DNA of 64,000 nucleotides from Arthrobacter sp. NIO-1057 (GTDB lineage Bacteria > Actinomycetota > Actinomycetes > Actinomycetales > Micrococcaceae): assembly GCF_900094805.1 (NCBI RefSeq), contig NZ_FMAT01000003.1:310001-374000 (forward strand), given 5' to 3'. Of this stretch, positions 9,339-18,789 are shown piece by piece. Within the stretch, counting starts at the first letter, position 1. Each line of letters begins with the position of its first letter. Made by a program: the position numbers and the translations under genes. The notes beneath the pieces are model-generated. The model was given only the letters and a program-made list of their open reading frames with translations. It was not told where the DNA came from and searched no databases.

Positions 9339-10736
9339 ATGAGTGACGAGTACGTAGAAGAAACTGCCAAAAATACCGCGCCGTCCTCATCACCGGACGG
9401 CGTGGCACCTGCTGGTGGACAACGTAGTTTTCTGCACATTCTCATCAACACCGCGGTGGCAAACTTCACCACGAGTTTCCTGTGGTTCGCACTGACCTTC
9501 TGGGTGTATCTGGAAACCGAAAACGTCATGGCCACCGGCATTATCGGTGGTGCGTTCATGTTGCTCATTGCGGTGTTCTCCATGATTTTCGGAACTATCG
9601 TGGATAACCATCGCAAGAAATCGGTATTTTTGTTTTCTGCATTCATCACCGCTATAGCCTTCAGCCTGGCAGGTCTGATCTATTTGTGGTTGCCAACCGA
9701 GGACATCTTGAATGTCGGAGGCTGGCAATTTTGGCTCTTCTGTCTGGTGATCCTCTTTGGCGCCATCGTCGAACAGATGCGCGGCATCGCGCTGTCCACC
9801 ACGGTCACCCTACTGATCCCCGTTGACCGTCATGCCAATGCGAACGGCTTGGTGGGAACCGTACAAGGTATCGCCTTCATCATCACCAGCGTTTTCAGCG
9901 GCTTGGCCATCGGCTGGCTGGGCATGGGGTGGACGCTGACAATTTCGATCGTCATGGTCGTTCTCACCATGCTGCATTTATTGCAGATCAAGATCCCGGA
10001 GGAAGAACCGGTCAGGGAAGAAGGACGCACCAAAACCAGTGACCTACGCCTAGGATTCAGCACGGTCATGGCCATCCCGGGACTATTCGCACTGATCATC
10101 TTCTCAATGTTTAACAACTTCATCGGTGGCACCTATATGGCACTGATGGACCCATATGGACTAACGATTATGTCCGTCCAGGCGTGGGGTCTAGCCTTCG
10201 GGTTAGCCTCCACAGGGTTTATCGTCGGTGGATTGTTAATCGCAAAATTTGGACTGGGGAAAAATCCGATCCGCACCATGCTCTGGCTGGTCGTGGCCAT
10301 GGGGTTGCTCGGTGCGATCTTCACCATCCGCGAATGGTCGTGGCTCTATATCGCGGGGATTTGGTTGTACATGACGTTCATTCCGGCAGTTGAAGCCTCG
10401 GAACAGACGGTCATTCAAAAGGTCGTGCCCTTCCGTCGCCAGGGCCGAGTCTTTGGCTTCGCGCAAATGATGGAAGCTGCCGCAGCACCGGTAACCGCCT
10501 TCTTAATTGCACCCATCGCCCAATACTGGATCATCCCGTACATGCGAAGCGAGCCAGGCGCCGAGCAATTCGGCTGGTTGCTCGGTGGTGGTCAAGCGCG
10601 CGGTATCGCATTGATATTCCTGGTGGGCGGGCTGATTATGATACTGGTGGCACTGCTGGCGATGAGCACCAAGCAGTACCGCAAGCTCTCCACAATTTTC
10701 CAAGCCGACGGGCCATCAACAGTTCAGGAGCACTAA
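9339..10736 (+). CDS. MFS transporter
   Basis: A 465-residue protein with about twelve hydrophobic segments after a 30-residue polar N-terminus, and a cytosolic loop with the MFS-type DNHRKKS between helices 2 and 3. The overall look is that of the DHA3-like drug/macrolide branch of the major facilitator superfamily, but no substrate can be assigned. It is followed after one base by the DUF1801-like gene, so the two are likely one transcript. Three related palindromes occupy the 346-base upstream gap. Confidence 0.88.
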   Translation: MSDEYVEETAKNTAPSSSPDGVAPAGGQRSFLHILINTAVANFTTSFLWFALTFWVYLETENVMATGIIGGAFMLLIAVFSMIFGTIVDNHRKKSVFLFSAFITAIAFSLAGLIYLWLPTEDILNVGGWQFWLFCLVILFGAIVEQMRGIALSTTVTLLIPVDRHANANGLVGTVQGIAFIITSVFSGLAIGWLGMGWTLTISIVMVVLTMLHLLQIKIPEEEPVREEGRTKTSDLRLGFSTVMAIPGLFALIIFSMFNNFIGGTYMALMDPYGLTIMSVQAWGLAFGLASTGFIVGGLLIAKFGLGKNPIRTMLWLVVAMGLLGAIFTIREWSWLYIAGIWLYMTFIPAVEASEQTVIQKVVPFRRQGRVFGFAQMMEAAAAPVTAFLIAPIAQYWIIPYMRSEPGAEQFGWLLGGGQARGIALIFLVGGLIMILVALLAMSTKQYRKLSTIFQADGPSTVQEH

Positions 10737-10737
10737 C

Positions 10738-11148
10738 TTGGCAACTACCCAGAAGACTTTGCCCACCGATGCTGATGTTCACGAGTTTATTGCCGCAGCG
10801 ACACCAGCAAAACGTCGTGAAGATGGCAAGGTTCTCGAGCGGATCTTTAGCGAGGTCACCGGGGAAACGCCGGTGATGTGGGGGCCGAGCATTGTTGGTT
10901 ACGGTACCTACACCTACGTCTCACCGTCTAACCCAAAAAATACTGGGATCTGGCCAAAGACCGGCTTCTCACCGCGTAAAGCGCAACTATCGATCTACGG
11001 GCTCAAAGATCTTCCCGAAGGAGCTGCCCTACTGCCCCAATTGGGCAAATATACCGAGGGTGCCGGCTGCGTCTACGTGAAGAAACTAGAAGATATTGAC
11101 CTGGAAGTTTTGAAGGAACTGATCAAAATTGGCAATTCGCGCCACTAA
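10738..11148 (+). CDS. DUF1801-like protein, TTG start
   Basis: A 136-residue soluble protein with the pattern PVMWGPSIVGYGTYTY and STGFSPRK-like region (here KTGFSPRKAQLSIY), typical of DUF1801 proteins of unknown function. It begins with TTG one base after the MFS stop codon; CAGGAGC lies at a good distance, which supports this unusual start. Co-expression with the transporter is likely. Its stop codon overlaps that of the convergent membrane-protein gene, and a short stem (11139-11164) spans both ends. Confidence 0.8.
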   Translation: MATTQKTLPTDADVHEFIAAATPAKRREDGKVLERIFSEVTGETPVMWGPSIVGYGTYTYVSPSNPKNTGIWPKTGFSPRKAQLSIYGLKDLPEGAALLPQLGKYTEGAGCVYVKKLEDIDLEVLKELIKIGNSRH

Positions 11149-11164
11149 TTAACTGTTGTGGCGC
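11139..11164. terminator. Stem-loop over the convergent gene ends
   Basis: Arms GCGCCAC (11139-11145) and GTGGCGC (11158-11164) enclose a 12-base AT-rich loop that contains both stop codons. There is no clear T-run, so it is only a plausible bidirectional terminator. Confidence 0.4.
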
Positions 11165-11612
11165 TGCTCGTTGTGTGCCAGCGACGGATCATGGCGCTGA
11201 CCGCAAATGCCACTCCAAGGAGAACCGCGGCTGCACCGGCCCACAGTGAGACGGTCAAGGGCAGTTGCGCACTGGAGTAATTTGGGAAGGCGTCAAAAAG
11301 CAAAAGGCCCCAAATAAAGCTCGGAATCACTCCAGCCGCGAGCGAGATAAGACTGAAGATTAGGGCATGCCGCCAACGATCCGTGGCGCTTCCCAGCCAC
11401 GTCATCAAGCCTGCAATGCCTAACCATGGAAGCAAGGGGAAGGCCAGGGGCAACCAGAGATCGGGCATGGTCCACCAAGAAGCGCCCGATATGACTGGGT
11501 CAATGACAAGCAACAGAACAGCGAAGAGGATTGAACAGGCACCGGCTAGCCAGCTCTGGCCTTTCTTGGTGTGGGGCACCTGCCGCAATTTCCATCCAGT
11601 CATACGTTTCAT
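11145..11612 (-). CDS. Hypothetical four-helix membrane protein
   Basis: About 155 residues with four hydrophobic stretches after a basic N-terminus (MKRMTGWKLRQ). I do not recognise a family. The start is uncertain: an in-frame TTG at 11690 would add 26 residues but has no ribosome site, and ATGs at 11612 and 11603 are both possible. It is a single gene between the DUF1801-like gene (convergent) and the hypothetical gene at 11766 on the same strand, with a gap of about 150 bases to the latter. Confidence 0.6.
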   Translation of the reverse strand: MKRMTGWKLRQVPHTKKGQSWLAGACSILFAVLLLVIDPVISGASWWTMPDLWLPLAFPLLPWLGIAGLMTWLGSATDRWRHALIFSLISLAAGVIPSFIWGLLLFDAFPNYSSAQLPLTVSLWAGAAAVLLGVAFAVSAMIRRWHTTSSATTVN

Positions 11613-11765
11613 CTTATATACGGCGTCATCAGCATCGATTTGAGCTGTTTCTAAGATTTGAGCGTGGTGCAGGTTTGTTTGGCAGAACAATAATCAACAC
11701 CTGAGTACCGAATAGCAGCGGTAGTGCGCTAACCGGATGCCACCTTAATGCCCTCGGAGCATGTC

Positions 11766-12875
11766 TTATTCGGCTTCTTCGAAGAAGGTTTCCACCTCGG
11801 TAATACCTGCGGAAATAACAGGGACCAGACGCTCATCAATGCTGTAAGTTTCGCCATCCTTGGAGAGCAGCCCATAGCCAACTAAGGAATCCATGGCGGC
11901 CTGTGCTTCAGGCAACACCGAGTCGTAGATCTTCGGTCCAACATTGCGGCGCAGGCCCTCAAGGTCGCCTTCTCGTCCGGTGGAAGCGGTGACCAAGAGG
12001 TTACGCAACACCAGGTAGTGGGCTTCATCGCGCAGCGCGACATCAAAGGTCGGGTTCAAGTGGGCCTGTACGCAGCCCACTGCCATCTCGAAGAGGATCT
12101 GTGCGCTGGCCGCTTGATCTCCGTCAACCAGCAGATCATAGGATTCTTCGTCCAGACGCATCGTTGGTCCGTCAAAGTCCACCACGGACAGTCGCGCCGC
12201 ACCCCAGATGTAGGTGAAGACAAGTGGTGCCGGAGCATCGGTGTCGAAAGTTTCTGCGTCCAAGCCCAAGGAATTCAGTACCCGAGCGCGCGCATCCTTG
12301 TTCGCCTCGCTTTCATCGGACATATCAACGCCGTCTCCGATGGCTAAAGCGAAGGCCTTGACCTGATTGAATAACTTTGTCTCACGCAGTAGCTCGCAGA
12401 TTTCTGCATCGCCTTCGGCAAAGCCTTCCAAGGTGTCTTCAAGCATTTCACGCAGTGCTTCGAAGTTTTCTGCTTCGCCTTCCCAGAGATTTCTCTCCTC
12501 GAGGTAGCTGAGGTAGTCCAGCCAAGTGGTGAAGACTGGTTCCGGGGCGACAGTCTCGGGAAGCCCCATGAGGTGCTCGGCCAAGGACTCGCCGAAGAGG
12601 TCAATATCGATATCGTGCAGGTTAGAGCTATTGGCTTTTTGTGCGTATTCTGCACCGACTGCGCCGATAACATACAGCTGAATATCTGCAGCTGCGGCGG
12701 CATCTTCAGGGGAGAAGGCCGGAACAGTACTTGCTACCCACGCCGCATAATCTTCACGCAGCGCGTCGATATATTGTTCCACCTGGATACGGTAAACACT
12801 GCGACCGCGTTGTGCGGCTTTGGCAGGATTTCCTGCGCCGGAGTTCTTTTTACTGTGACGCTTTTTGCTGGCCAT
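11766..12875 (-). CDS. Hypothetical acidic protein sharing a region with the pRiA4b ORF-3 gene
   Basis: A 369-residue acidic soluble protein with a short lysine/serine-rich N-terminus (MASKKRHSKKNSG). The start is supported by AAAGGA eight bases before ATG. I know no function. Its segment VFTTWLDYLSYLEERNLWEG closely parallels VFTAWTVYLDFLQENDLWGG in the protein at 27838-29613. The C-terminal part (MDSLVGYGLLSKDGETYSI) also parallels MELLRSLGLVNEGSTYDI there. So it looks like a paralogue of the first two thirds of that protein, without its C-terminal pRiA4b ORF-3 domain. Confidence 0.75.
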   Translation of the reverse strand: MASKKRHSKKNSGAGNPAKAAQRGRSVYRIQVEQYIDALREDYAAWVASTVPAFSPEDAAAAADIQLYVIGAVGAEYAQKANSSNLHDIDIDLFGESLAEHLMGLPETVAPEPVFTTWLDYLSYLEERNLWEGEAENFEALREMLEDTLEGFAEGDAEICELLRETKLFNQVKAFALAIGDGVDMSDESEANKDARARVLNSLGLDAETFDTDAPAPLVFTYIWGAARLSVVDFDGPTMRLDEESYDLLVDGDQAASAQILFEMAVGCVQAHLNPTFDVALRDEAHYLVLRNLLVTASTGREGDLEGLRRNVGPKIYDSVLPEAQAAMDSLVGYGLLSKDGETYSIDERLVPVISAGITEVETFFEEAE

Positions 12876-12939
12876 GAGCGATCCTTTGAGTTATCGACAG
12901 TCTCTCTTCTTCAAGCCTACGGTGTCCGGTGAAAATCCA

Positions 12940-12968
12940 TTGACCTATCGGTGGGAATCGGACAAGAT
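12940..12968 (+). promoter_or_regulatory. Candidate promoter of the etf operon
   Basis: TTGACC at 12940-12945 and CAAGAT at 12963-12968 are separated by 17 bases, lying about 55 bases before the etfB start. The -35 box is good and the -10 box weak. Confidence 0.35.
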
Positions 12969-13021
12969 GAGCAACAGAGGAACTTGGAAGTCCTAGCACC
13001 TGCGGTACGAAGGAGAACCGA

Positions 13022-13798
13022 ATGAAGATCGCCGTTTTAATCAAGGAGGTCCCGGATACCGGGGCGGACCGTACGCTGAATCAACACACGGGTCTAGCTG
13101 ATCGGGCTGCTTCCGAAGCGGTACTTGATGAAATCGGCGAGCGCACACTGGAAGTCGCTCTCAAGATCTTAGATTCCCAGCCAGAGACCCACATTACGGT
13201 GCTGAGCATGGGACCCGAGACCATCCAAGCAACCCTGCGCAAGGCCCTTGCCATGGGAGCCGCCGGGGCCATACACGTCAGTGATGAGCAGCTACTCGGA
13301 GCCGATCTCATGCTCACCGCGCAGGTCTTGGCCGCCGCACTGCGCCGTGATCAGTACGATCTGATCCTCACCGGGAACATGTCCACCGACGGCTCGGCAG
13401 GCATGCTGCCGGTGATGTTGGCCGAGCTACTGTCCTTACCGGCTGCTACCTCGCTGTCTCAAATCACCATCACCGATGGCGTACTGCAAGGCACCCGCGA
13501 ACTGGAGGGCGCCACCGCGCAGGTGAGCACCCCGCTTCCGGCCATCGCTTCGATCACCGAGGCATTGCCCGATGCGCGTTTCCCGAACTTTAAAGGCATC
13601 ATGGCCGCCAAGAAGAAGCCAATCGAGGTACTTTCTCTAGCAGATCTGGACGTGGAGGCACTGCCTGCCGATACCGCCCGGTCGATCATGCTCACCGTGA
13701 ATCAGCGCCCTGCCCGTGAAGCGGGCACCATCATGACTGATGACGGCCAGGCCGCCACAGCGCTGGTTGAATTTTTGGCGAAGAACAACCTGGTGTGA
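13022..13798 (+). CDS. etfB: Electron transfer flavoprotein beta subunit
   Basis: A 258-residue protein of the normal ETF-beta length. It opens with [16 protein letters not shown], carries the AMP/adenine-binding region and the conserved stretch [24 protein letters not shown], and ends in [11 protein letters not shown]. With EtfA it forms the soluble heterodimer that takes electrons from acyl-CoA and other dehydrogenases. GGAG lies six bases before ATG. It is first in a three-gene unit with etfA and a b-type cytochrome-like membrane protein. Confidence 0.95.
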   Translation: MKIAVLIKEVPDTGADRTLNQHTGLADRAASEAVLDEIGERTLEVALKILDSQPETHITVLSMGPETIQATLRKALAMGAAGAIHVSDEQLLGADLMLTAQVLAAALRRDQYDLILTGNMSTDGSAGMLPVMLAELLSLPAATSLSQITITDGVLQGTRELEGATAQVSTPLPAIASITEALPDARFPNFKGIMAAKKKPIEVLSLADLDVEALPADTARSIMLTVNQRPAREAGTIMTDDGQAATALVEFLAKNNLV

Positions 13799-13811
13799 AC
13801 GGAAAATTATC

Positions 13812-14795
13812 ATGACTACATTTGCCCCGGATTCCATCCTGGTATTTCTTGAGACCACACTTGGCGGTGAACCGGCGAAAAGCACCGCCGAATTACTTGG
13901 CGCTGCGGCGGGTATCGGCACCCCGGTTGCGGTCATTGCCGCGGAGGCAGAGCACCTTGAAGCCTTGGCCGCCCATGCCGCGCAGGCCGGGGCTCATTCG
14001 GTACTGAGCGCGCAGGTTGATTCCGTGGTGCTCACCGCACCATTGGCCGATGTCCTGCAGCAAGCTTATGAACTGGTGCAACCGCAAGCAGTGCTCTTAG
14101 CCCATAGCCTGACCTCCCGCGAGGTAGCCGCACGCTTCGCGGTACGCCACAAATTGGCCCTGAGTGTGGACGCGCTCGGGGTACAGCGTGATGAGCAGGG
14201 GGTGATTGCCAGCCATTCGATTTATGGCGGAGCCTTTGCGACCACTAGCGCCCCGACCTTTGGTGCTCCAGTCATCACCGTGCGGGTAGGCAGTATTGAA
14301 GAGCGTGCCCAAGCACAGGAACTAGCATTGAGGGCATTAGACGTTGCTGCGGGCGATTCCGCCGAAATCACAGTGCAGGACGTGTCCTCGGTTCAGGCCG
14401 ATTCAGCGCGTCCCGAATTGCGCACGGCCACCAAGGTGGTCTCCGGTGGACGTGGGCTGGGTAGCGCGGAACAGTTTGAGCTGGTGTATCAGTTGGCCGA
14501 TGCCCTAGAGGCTGGGGTGGGTGCTTCACGTGCCGCGGTGGATGCAGGCTTTATTGAACATGCTGCTCAGGTAGGCCAGACCGGCGTTGCGGTCTCCCCT
14601 CAGTTATATGTAGCGCTGGGTATCTCTGGCGCCATCCAACATAAGGCCGGTATGCAAACGGCCAAGACCATCGTGGCCATCAACAAAGACAGTGATGCTC
14701 CGATTTTCGAGATTGCCGACTTTGGCATTGTCGGCGATGTCTTCAAGATTGTCCCGCGAGTCATTTCTGCTTTGGAAGCACGCAAGGCACAGTAA
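13812..14795 (+). CDS. etfA: Electron transfer flavoprotein alpha subunit
   Basis: A 327-residue protein with the standard FAD-binding C-terminal half: [51 protein letters not shown] and [13 protein letters not shown]. These are the signature segments of ETF-alpha, which holds FAD and passes electrons onward. It follows etfB after 13 bases. Its stop codon overlaps the start of the downstream membrane protein (TAATG), which argues that the two are made together. Start set at ATG 13812; an earlier in-frame start overlaps etfB and adds nothing recognisable. Confidence 0.95.
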   Translation: MTTFAPDSILVFLETTLGGEPAKSTAELLGAAAGIGTPVAVIAAEAEHLEALAAHAAQAGAHSVLSAQVDSVVLTAPLADVLQQAYELVQPQAVLLAHSLTSREVAARFAVRHKLALSVDALGVQRDEQGVIASHSIYGGAFATTSAPTFGAPVITVRVGSIEERAQAQELALRALDVAAGDSAEITVQDVSSVQADSARPELRTATKVVSGGRGLGSAEQFELVYQLADALEAGVGASRAAVDAGFIEHAAQVGQTGVAVSPQLYVALGISGAIQHKAGMQTAKTIVAINKDSDAPIFEIADFGIVGDVFKIVPRVISALEARKAQ

Positions 14796-16486
14796 TGACG
14801 AGCCCATTGTCCAAGAGCCTGCGGCAGGGCCTACCTCGGATTCCCGGAGGCGACCCATGGCCACCTGCCGGTGTCCAAGAAACAGCATCGGAGCCCGCCG
14901 TTTTACCGGAGGAAACTGAAATCCCCGTTGCCCCGGAAACTGCTCAGGTTGTCCCTACCCCGGAGCCTGAGGCAAGTTCAGTACAGCCAGTTATAGTTTC
15001 GGCGGCTCCTGTAGCGAAGCTGCGCCAAGGTCTGCCGAGAGTTGTTGGCGGAGAGCCTTGGCCTCCTAGCGATACACCGGGCCGTGCCGCGGTTCCCCTG
15101 GCTGCCGATGAGCCCGCGGTGGCACCGGAATCACCTGCGCAGTCAGCTCCGATTCAGGAACCGGTTGTACTGGTTACCCCTGAACCTGCTGGAAAAACTG
15201 AGCCAGCCCAAGAAGAGCGTCCCGTGGAATTCTATGGAGATGCGCCGACGATTCGACGAGGCCTACCTCGGGCGGCAGACGGACAGCCTTGGCCACCGGC
15301 TAGCTTTGTCGCCACCCCTTTCACGGCTGCGCCTGTGCCAGTCGAAAAAGTAGACCAGCGTCCAACAGCAGAGGCTCAAGAACGTGTTGTCGCAGCGCCA
15401 GTTATCGCGGCACCTGTTCCCGAAGAACCCGACGTCAAAAAACAGCAGGCCACAGAGCCAGTGGCTAAACCTGTTGCCGCGCCTGCACCGGCTCCGGCAC
15501 CAGCACCAGGGCCAGCACAAAAAGCCCCGCCGGCTGCGACAAGTTCGAAGCCAGCTGTTGCAGAGCCGAAACGCCATGGGCCGCTGACCACTAAACAGTG
15601 GATTCTCGCCGGCGTGCTCGGTGCATTTTGCGCCTTGGGCATGGCAACGGCCGTGGTTCTGGTTGCTCGTGGAATCGCCGGCATCGATGCCGTCGCGGAG
15701 TTCATTCAGCGTTACCCCGGTGAATATCATCTCCCCGATTCAGCTCCTGTGGGCGTGCCTGCATGGCTAGCCTGGAACCACTTCTTCAACTTTTTCTTGA
15801 TGGTGCTGATCATCCGCTCCGGATTACAGGTACGCCATCAGAAAAAGCCTCCGGCCTACTGGTCTTCCAAACGTAGCCCCAAGGTGAGCATTAACCTCTG
15901 GTTGCACCAGAGCTTGGATGTGCTGTGGATTATCAATGGTCTAGTGTTCGTCGTCTTGCTCTTTGCTTCGGGACATTGGATGAGGGTTGTCCCAACGTCT
16001 TGGGAGGTTTTCCCGAATGCGCTTTCGGCGGCCCTTCAATACCTCACCTTGGATTGGCCCACGGAAAACGGTTGGGTGAACTACAACTCGCTACAGCAGC
16101 TGGCGTACTTCGTCACCGTATTTATTGCCGCACCATTAGCAGCGATCACCGGATTCCGGTTAAGCGCGTTCTGGCCCAAGTCACCATCGCTATCCAAGAG
16201 ATACCCCATCGAGGTGGCCCGGTCCCTGCACTTCCCCACCATGCTCTACTTTGCCGTGTTCATTCTTGTTCACGTCATCCTCGTATTTTCTACCGGAGCG
16301 TTGCGCAATCTAAACCATATGTATGCCGCTCAGGGGTCAACCGATCCGACGCAGTACGCCGAGAATTGGGCAGGGCTGCTCTACTTTGCTCTTTCACTGC
16401 TGGTCATCACCGCCGCATGGCTTGCCTGCAGGCCTATTGTTCTCTCATCTATCGCAGGCTTCTTCGGAAAGGTCAGTTCGCGGTAG
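14795..16486 (+). CDS. Cytochrome b-like membrane protein with repeat-bearing Pro/Ala-rich N-terminus
   Basis: A 563-residue protein in two parts. Residues 1-262 are low-complexity, rich in Pro, Ala, Val and Glu. They carry three copies of a 16-residue motif of the form (L/I)-R-(Q/R)-G-L-P-R-x3-G-x-P-W-P-P (or close to it) at 9-24, 76-91 and 153-168. Residues 268-555 hold about five membrane helices with histidines placed like the haem ligands of b561/hydrogenase-type cytochrome b (H329 in WNHFFNFF, H371 in WLHQSLD, H479 in SLHFP, H493 in LVHVILV). It is coupled to etfA by a one-base overlap. I infer a membrane partner that accepts electrons from ETF; no iron-sulfur motif is seen. Confidence 0.8.
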   Translation: MTSPLSKSLRQGLPRIPGGDPWPPAGVQETASEPAVLPEETEIPVAPETAQVVPTPEPEASSVQPVIVSAAPVAKLRQGLPRVVGGEPWPPSDTPGRAAVPLAADEPAVAPESPAQSAPIQEPVVLVTPEPAGKTEPAQEERPVEFYGDAPTIRRGLPRAADGQPWPPASFVATPFTAAPVPVEKVDQRPTAEAQERVVAAPVIAAPVPEEPDVKKQQATEPVAKPVAAPAPAPAPAPGPAQKAPPAATSSKPAVAEPKRHGPLTTKQWILAGVLGAFCALGMATAVVLVARGIAGIDAVAEFIQRYPGEYHLPDSAPVGVPAWLAWNHFFNFFLMVLIIRSGLQVRHQKKPPAYWSSKRSPKVSINLWLHQSLDVLWIINGLVFVVLLFASGHWMRVVPTSWEVFPNALSAALQYLTLDWPTENGWVNYNSLQQLAYFVTVFIAAPLAAITGFRLSAFWPKSPSLSKRYPIEVARSLHFPTMLYFAVFILVHVILVFSTGALRNLNHMYAAQGSTDPTQYAENWAGLLYFALSLLVITAAWLACRPIVLSSIAGFFGKVSSR

Positions 16487-16516
16487 CGAATCAAATCTTG
16501 CCTCTAACGCAGATTC

Positions 16517-16528
16517 TCTCGCGCGAGA
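16517..16528. promoter_or_regulatory. 12-base palindrome TCTCGCGCGAGA
   Basis: A perfect 12-base palindrome about 60 bases before the methyltransferase start. It could be an operator or chance; there is no other support. Confidence 0.25.
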
Positions 16529-16589
16529 AGCTAGATAGTAGTTATGGTGATTTCAACGCATCTACCAAGAAACTGAAGGACTAAACGTC

Positions 16590-17240
16590 ATGAGCCACCA
16601 GCACCACTCCGAAGAACTAGAAGGCGTAGCTTTCTGGGAAAGCCACTACGGACAGTCCGAACGTGTGTGGTCAGGCAAGGTCAATCAGGTCATCGAGAAT
16701 TTGGTGAAACCGCTGACTCCGGGAAACTCATTGGACATCGGTTGCGGGGAAGGCGGAGACGTTCTTTGGCTCGCTTCACATGGCTGGCAAGCCACCGGAC
16801 TGGATATCTCTCCAACTGCCATCAGCCGAGCCCGCGACGATGCCAAGCGACATGAGATCCCCGCAGATCTGGCCCAATTTGTGGCTTCGGACCTGGACCA
16901 GTGGGACACGGATAAAACCTTTGATTTAGTCACCCTGAGCTTCTTCCAAGCACCCTTCGAGTTCCCGCGTGCCGATTTTCTGCGCAAAGCAGCCAGCTTC
17001 GTCGCACCGGGCGGTCACTTGTTGATACTTTCTCACGCTGAGCGCCCTTCATGGGCTCCGCCGGTAGATAACGCATTACCGGCATTCCCGTCGCCGGAGC
17101 AAGATCTCGAAGCGTTGGCCTTGGACTTAGAAAAATGGAGCATCCTGCAGGCCGAGGTAGTAGAACGAAACATCACCGCGCCGACCGGTGAACCGGCGGT
17201 CATGAAAGACTCAGTGGTGTTTGTTCAGCGCACGGCCTGA
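16590..17240 (+). CDS. Class I SAM-dependent methyltransferase
   Basis: A 216-residue protein with the Rossmann SAM-binding motif LDIGCGEGGD near residue 49, followed by GLDIS (motif II) and FDLVTLSFFQ (post-II), then PGGHLLILSH. Size and motifs resemble TehB-like and thiol-type methyltransferases, but the substrate cannot be set. The short His-rich N-terminus (MSHQHHSEE) is a mild oddity. It stands about 100 bases after the cytochrome-like gene, preceded by AGGA, and ends at a strong stem-loop. Confidence 0.85.
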   Translation: MSHQHHSEELEGVAFWESHYGQSERVWSGKVNQVIENLVKPLTPGNSLDIGCGEGGDVLWLASHGWQATGLDISPTAISRARDDAKRHEIPADLAQFVASDLDQWDTDKTFDLVTLSFFQAPFEFPRADFLRKAASFVAPGGHLLILSHAERPSWAPPVDNALPAFPSPEQDLEALALDLEKWSILQAEVVERNITAPTGEPAVMKDSVVFVQRTA

Positions 17241-17245
17241 CATGG

Positions 17246-17280
17246 AGTGATCCTCCAGCCTGCACAGCTGGAGGATCACT
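17246..17280. terminator. Bidirectional stem-loop terminator
   Basis: Perfect 14-base arms AGTGATCCTCCAGC and GCTGGAGGATCACT with a 7-base loop lie between the convergent methyltransferase and rhaB genes. The position and strength of the stem fit a terminator for both, although no long T-run follows. Confidence 0.7.
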
Positions 17281-17304
17281 AATGGCATCGCTTCCCACAC
17301 GAAG

Positions 17305-18789
17305 CTATGCCAGCTTGAGCGCACCAACTGGTTGATAGTGGTGCAAAACTGTTGACCGGCGAACCACCGCTCGCAGGTCATTGACCCGATGAGAACCTTC
17401 GGGCAAGGCACGCAACTGCACCAGCACATTGCCCAGTGCGGTGCATTCAACCGGCCCAGCGGTGACGGGCACCCGCGCAAGATCAGCTATCCGTTGGCAC
17501 AGCAATTCGCCTTGAGACCCACCACCGACAATGTGAATGTCCTCTAGGTCGAATCCACCGAGCCGCGCCGCTTCATGGGTTTGAGAGGCAAAGCTGCTGG
17601 CCAACGACTCGATAATGATGCGGATGAGTTCGACCTTCGATTCTGGAGCAAATCCACCGGCATCAATGATTGCCTCACTGATCCGAACAGGCATCTTCCC
17701 CGGCGCAAGAAACTGTTCTTCTTGTGGATCGATCAGGACCTGAGGAACCGGTAGCCTCTGGGCTTCTGCCAGCAGGTCATCCAACTGAACTTCAGCGTCT
17801 CCGGCCTGCTTCGCTTGCAAGTTCCAGTAGCTTAGCGATTCGCTGAGCAAGAAGGTTCCGGTGACGTTCTTGAGGAATCGTACCGATCCTTCTAGGCCTA
17901 GCTCATTGGTGAACCCGGCTCGTTGGGCTTGGGAAGTCAGCACGGGCTCGGTGAGTTCGACACCGGCCAGGCCCCAAGTGCCACAGGAGATGTAGGCAGA
18001 TTTTTCGCTCGCCAGCGGTGTCGCCGCCACCGCGCTGGCGGTGTCATGCGAAGCTACCGCCACAACCTGCACTGAATTTGTAGCGCCAAATTCTTGTGCC
18101 AGTTCCGGCAACAGGGATCCGACGGTTTCACCGGGATACACGATTTGCGCAAGCTTATACGCAACCCCGAGCTCTCGTACCAACTCCTGGTCCCACGTTC
18201 CCGTGCGCTGGTTCAGTAGTCCAGTGGTGGAAGCGTTGGTCCATTCGCAGCGTGCCTGCCCGGTCAGCAACCAGTTGATGTAGTCAGGCACCAACAGCAA
18301 TTGATCAGCCGATGCCAACCGTTGCTCTTGTTGCTCAGCTTCCAGCTGGTAGATGGTGTTAAACGGTAGGAACTGCAGTCCATTGCGCTCAAAAAGTTCG
18401 GCACGGCTGAACTTCTTCTCTAGTTCTGGCACAGCCAACTCATTGCGCGGATCGCGGTAGTGTCGCACCTGCCCCAGTCGTCGCCCGTCCTTAAGCAGGG
18501 CGTAGTCTACGGCCCAGGAATCGACCCCAATGCTGGCGATGTCAGCACGTAGCTCAAAGGCCTTCTTCAGGCCCACCTTGATCTGCGACCACAATCCATC
18601 AATATCCCAGGCCAAGGACTGACTCGAAGCGTCGGTCTCAAATTCGCTCAGCGCAACCGGCCCATTGGCGAAGCGGTGAACAAGGGTTAGCTGAATTCGC
18701 CCGTCCACCAGCTCACCAATCATGACCCGACCACTGGTGGCCCCCAAATCAATGGCGGCCACCGGGCGTTGTGTTTGCTTCGGACTCAT
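17305..18789 (-). CDS. rhaB: Rhamnulokinase
   Basis: A 494-residue FGGY-family sugar kinase, normal length for rhamnulokinase. The N-terminal phosphate motif is AAIDLGATSGRVM; further landmarks are GVDSWAVDYALL, VASHDTASAVAATP and ISCGTWGLAGVEL, with the C-terminal nucleotide region IHIVGGGSQGELLCQ. It phosphorylates L-rhamnulose at C1 using ATP. It is the last gene of the rhamnose operon and its ATG overlaps the stop of the aldolase-dehydrogenase fusion by four bases (ATGA). Confidence 0.95.
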   Translation of the reverse strand: MSPKQTQRPVAAIDLGATSGRVMIGELVDGRIQLTLVHRFANGPVALSEFETDASSQSLAWDIDGLWSQIKVGLKKAFELRADIASIGVDSWAVDYALLKDGRRLGQVRHYRDPRNELAVPELEKKFSRAELFERNGLQFLPFNTIYQLEAEQQEQRLASADQLLLVPDYINWLLTGQARCEWTNASTTGLLNQRTGTWDQELVRELGVAYKLAQIVYPGETVGSLLPELAQEFGATNSVQVVAVASHDTASAVAATPLASEKSAYISCGTWGLAGVELTEPVLTSQAQRAGFTNELGLEGSVRFLKNVTGTFLLSESLSYWNLQAKQAGDAEVQLDDLLAEAQRLPVPQVLIDPQEEQFLAPGKMPVRISEAIIDAGGFAPESKVELIRIIIESLASSFASQTHEAARLGGFDLEDIHIVGGGSQGELLCQRIADLARVPVTAGPVECTALGNVLVQLRALPEGSHRVNDLRAVVRRSTVLHHYQPVGALKLA

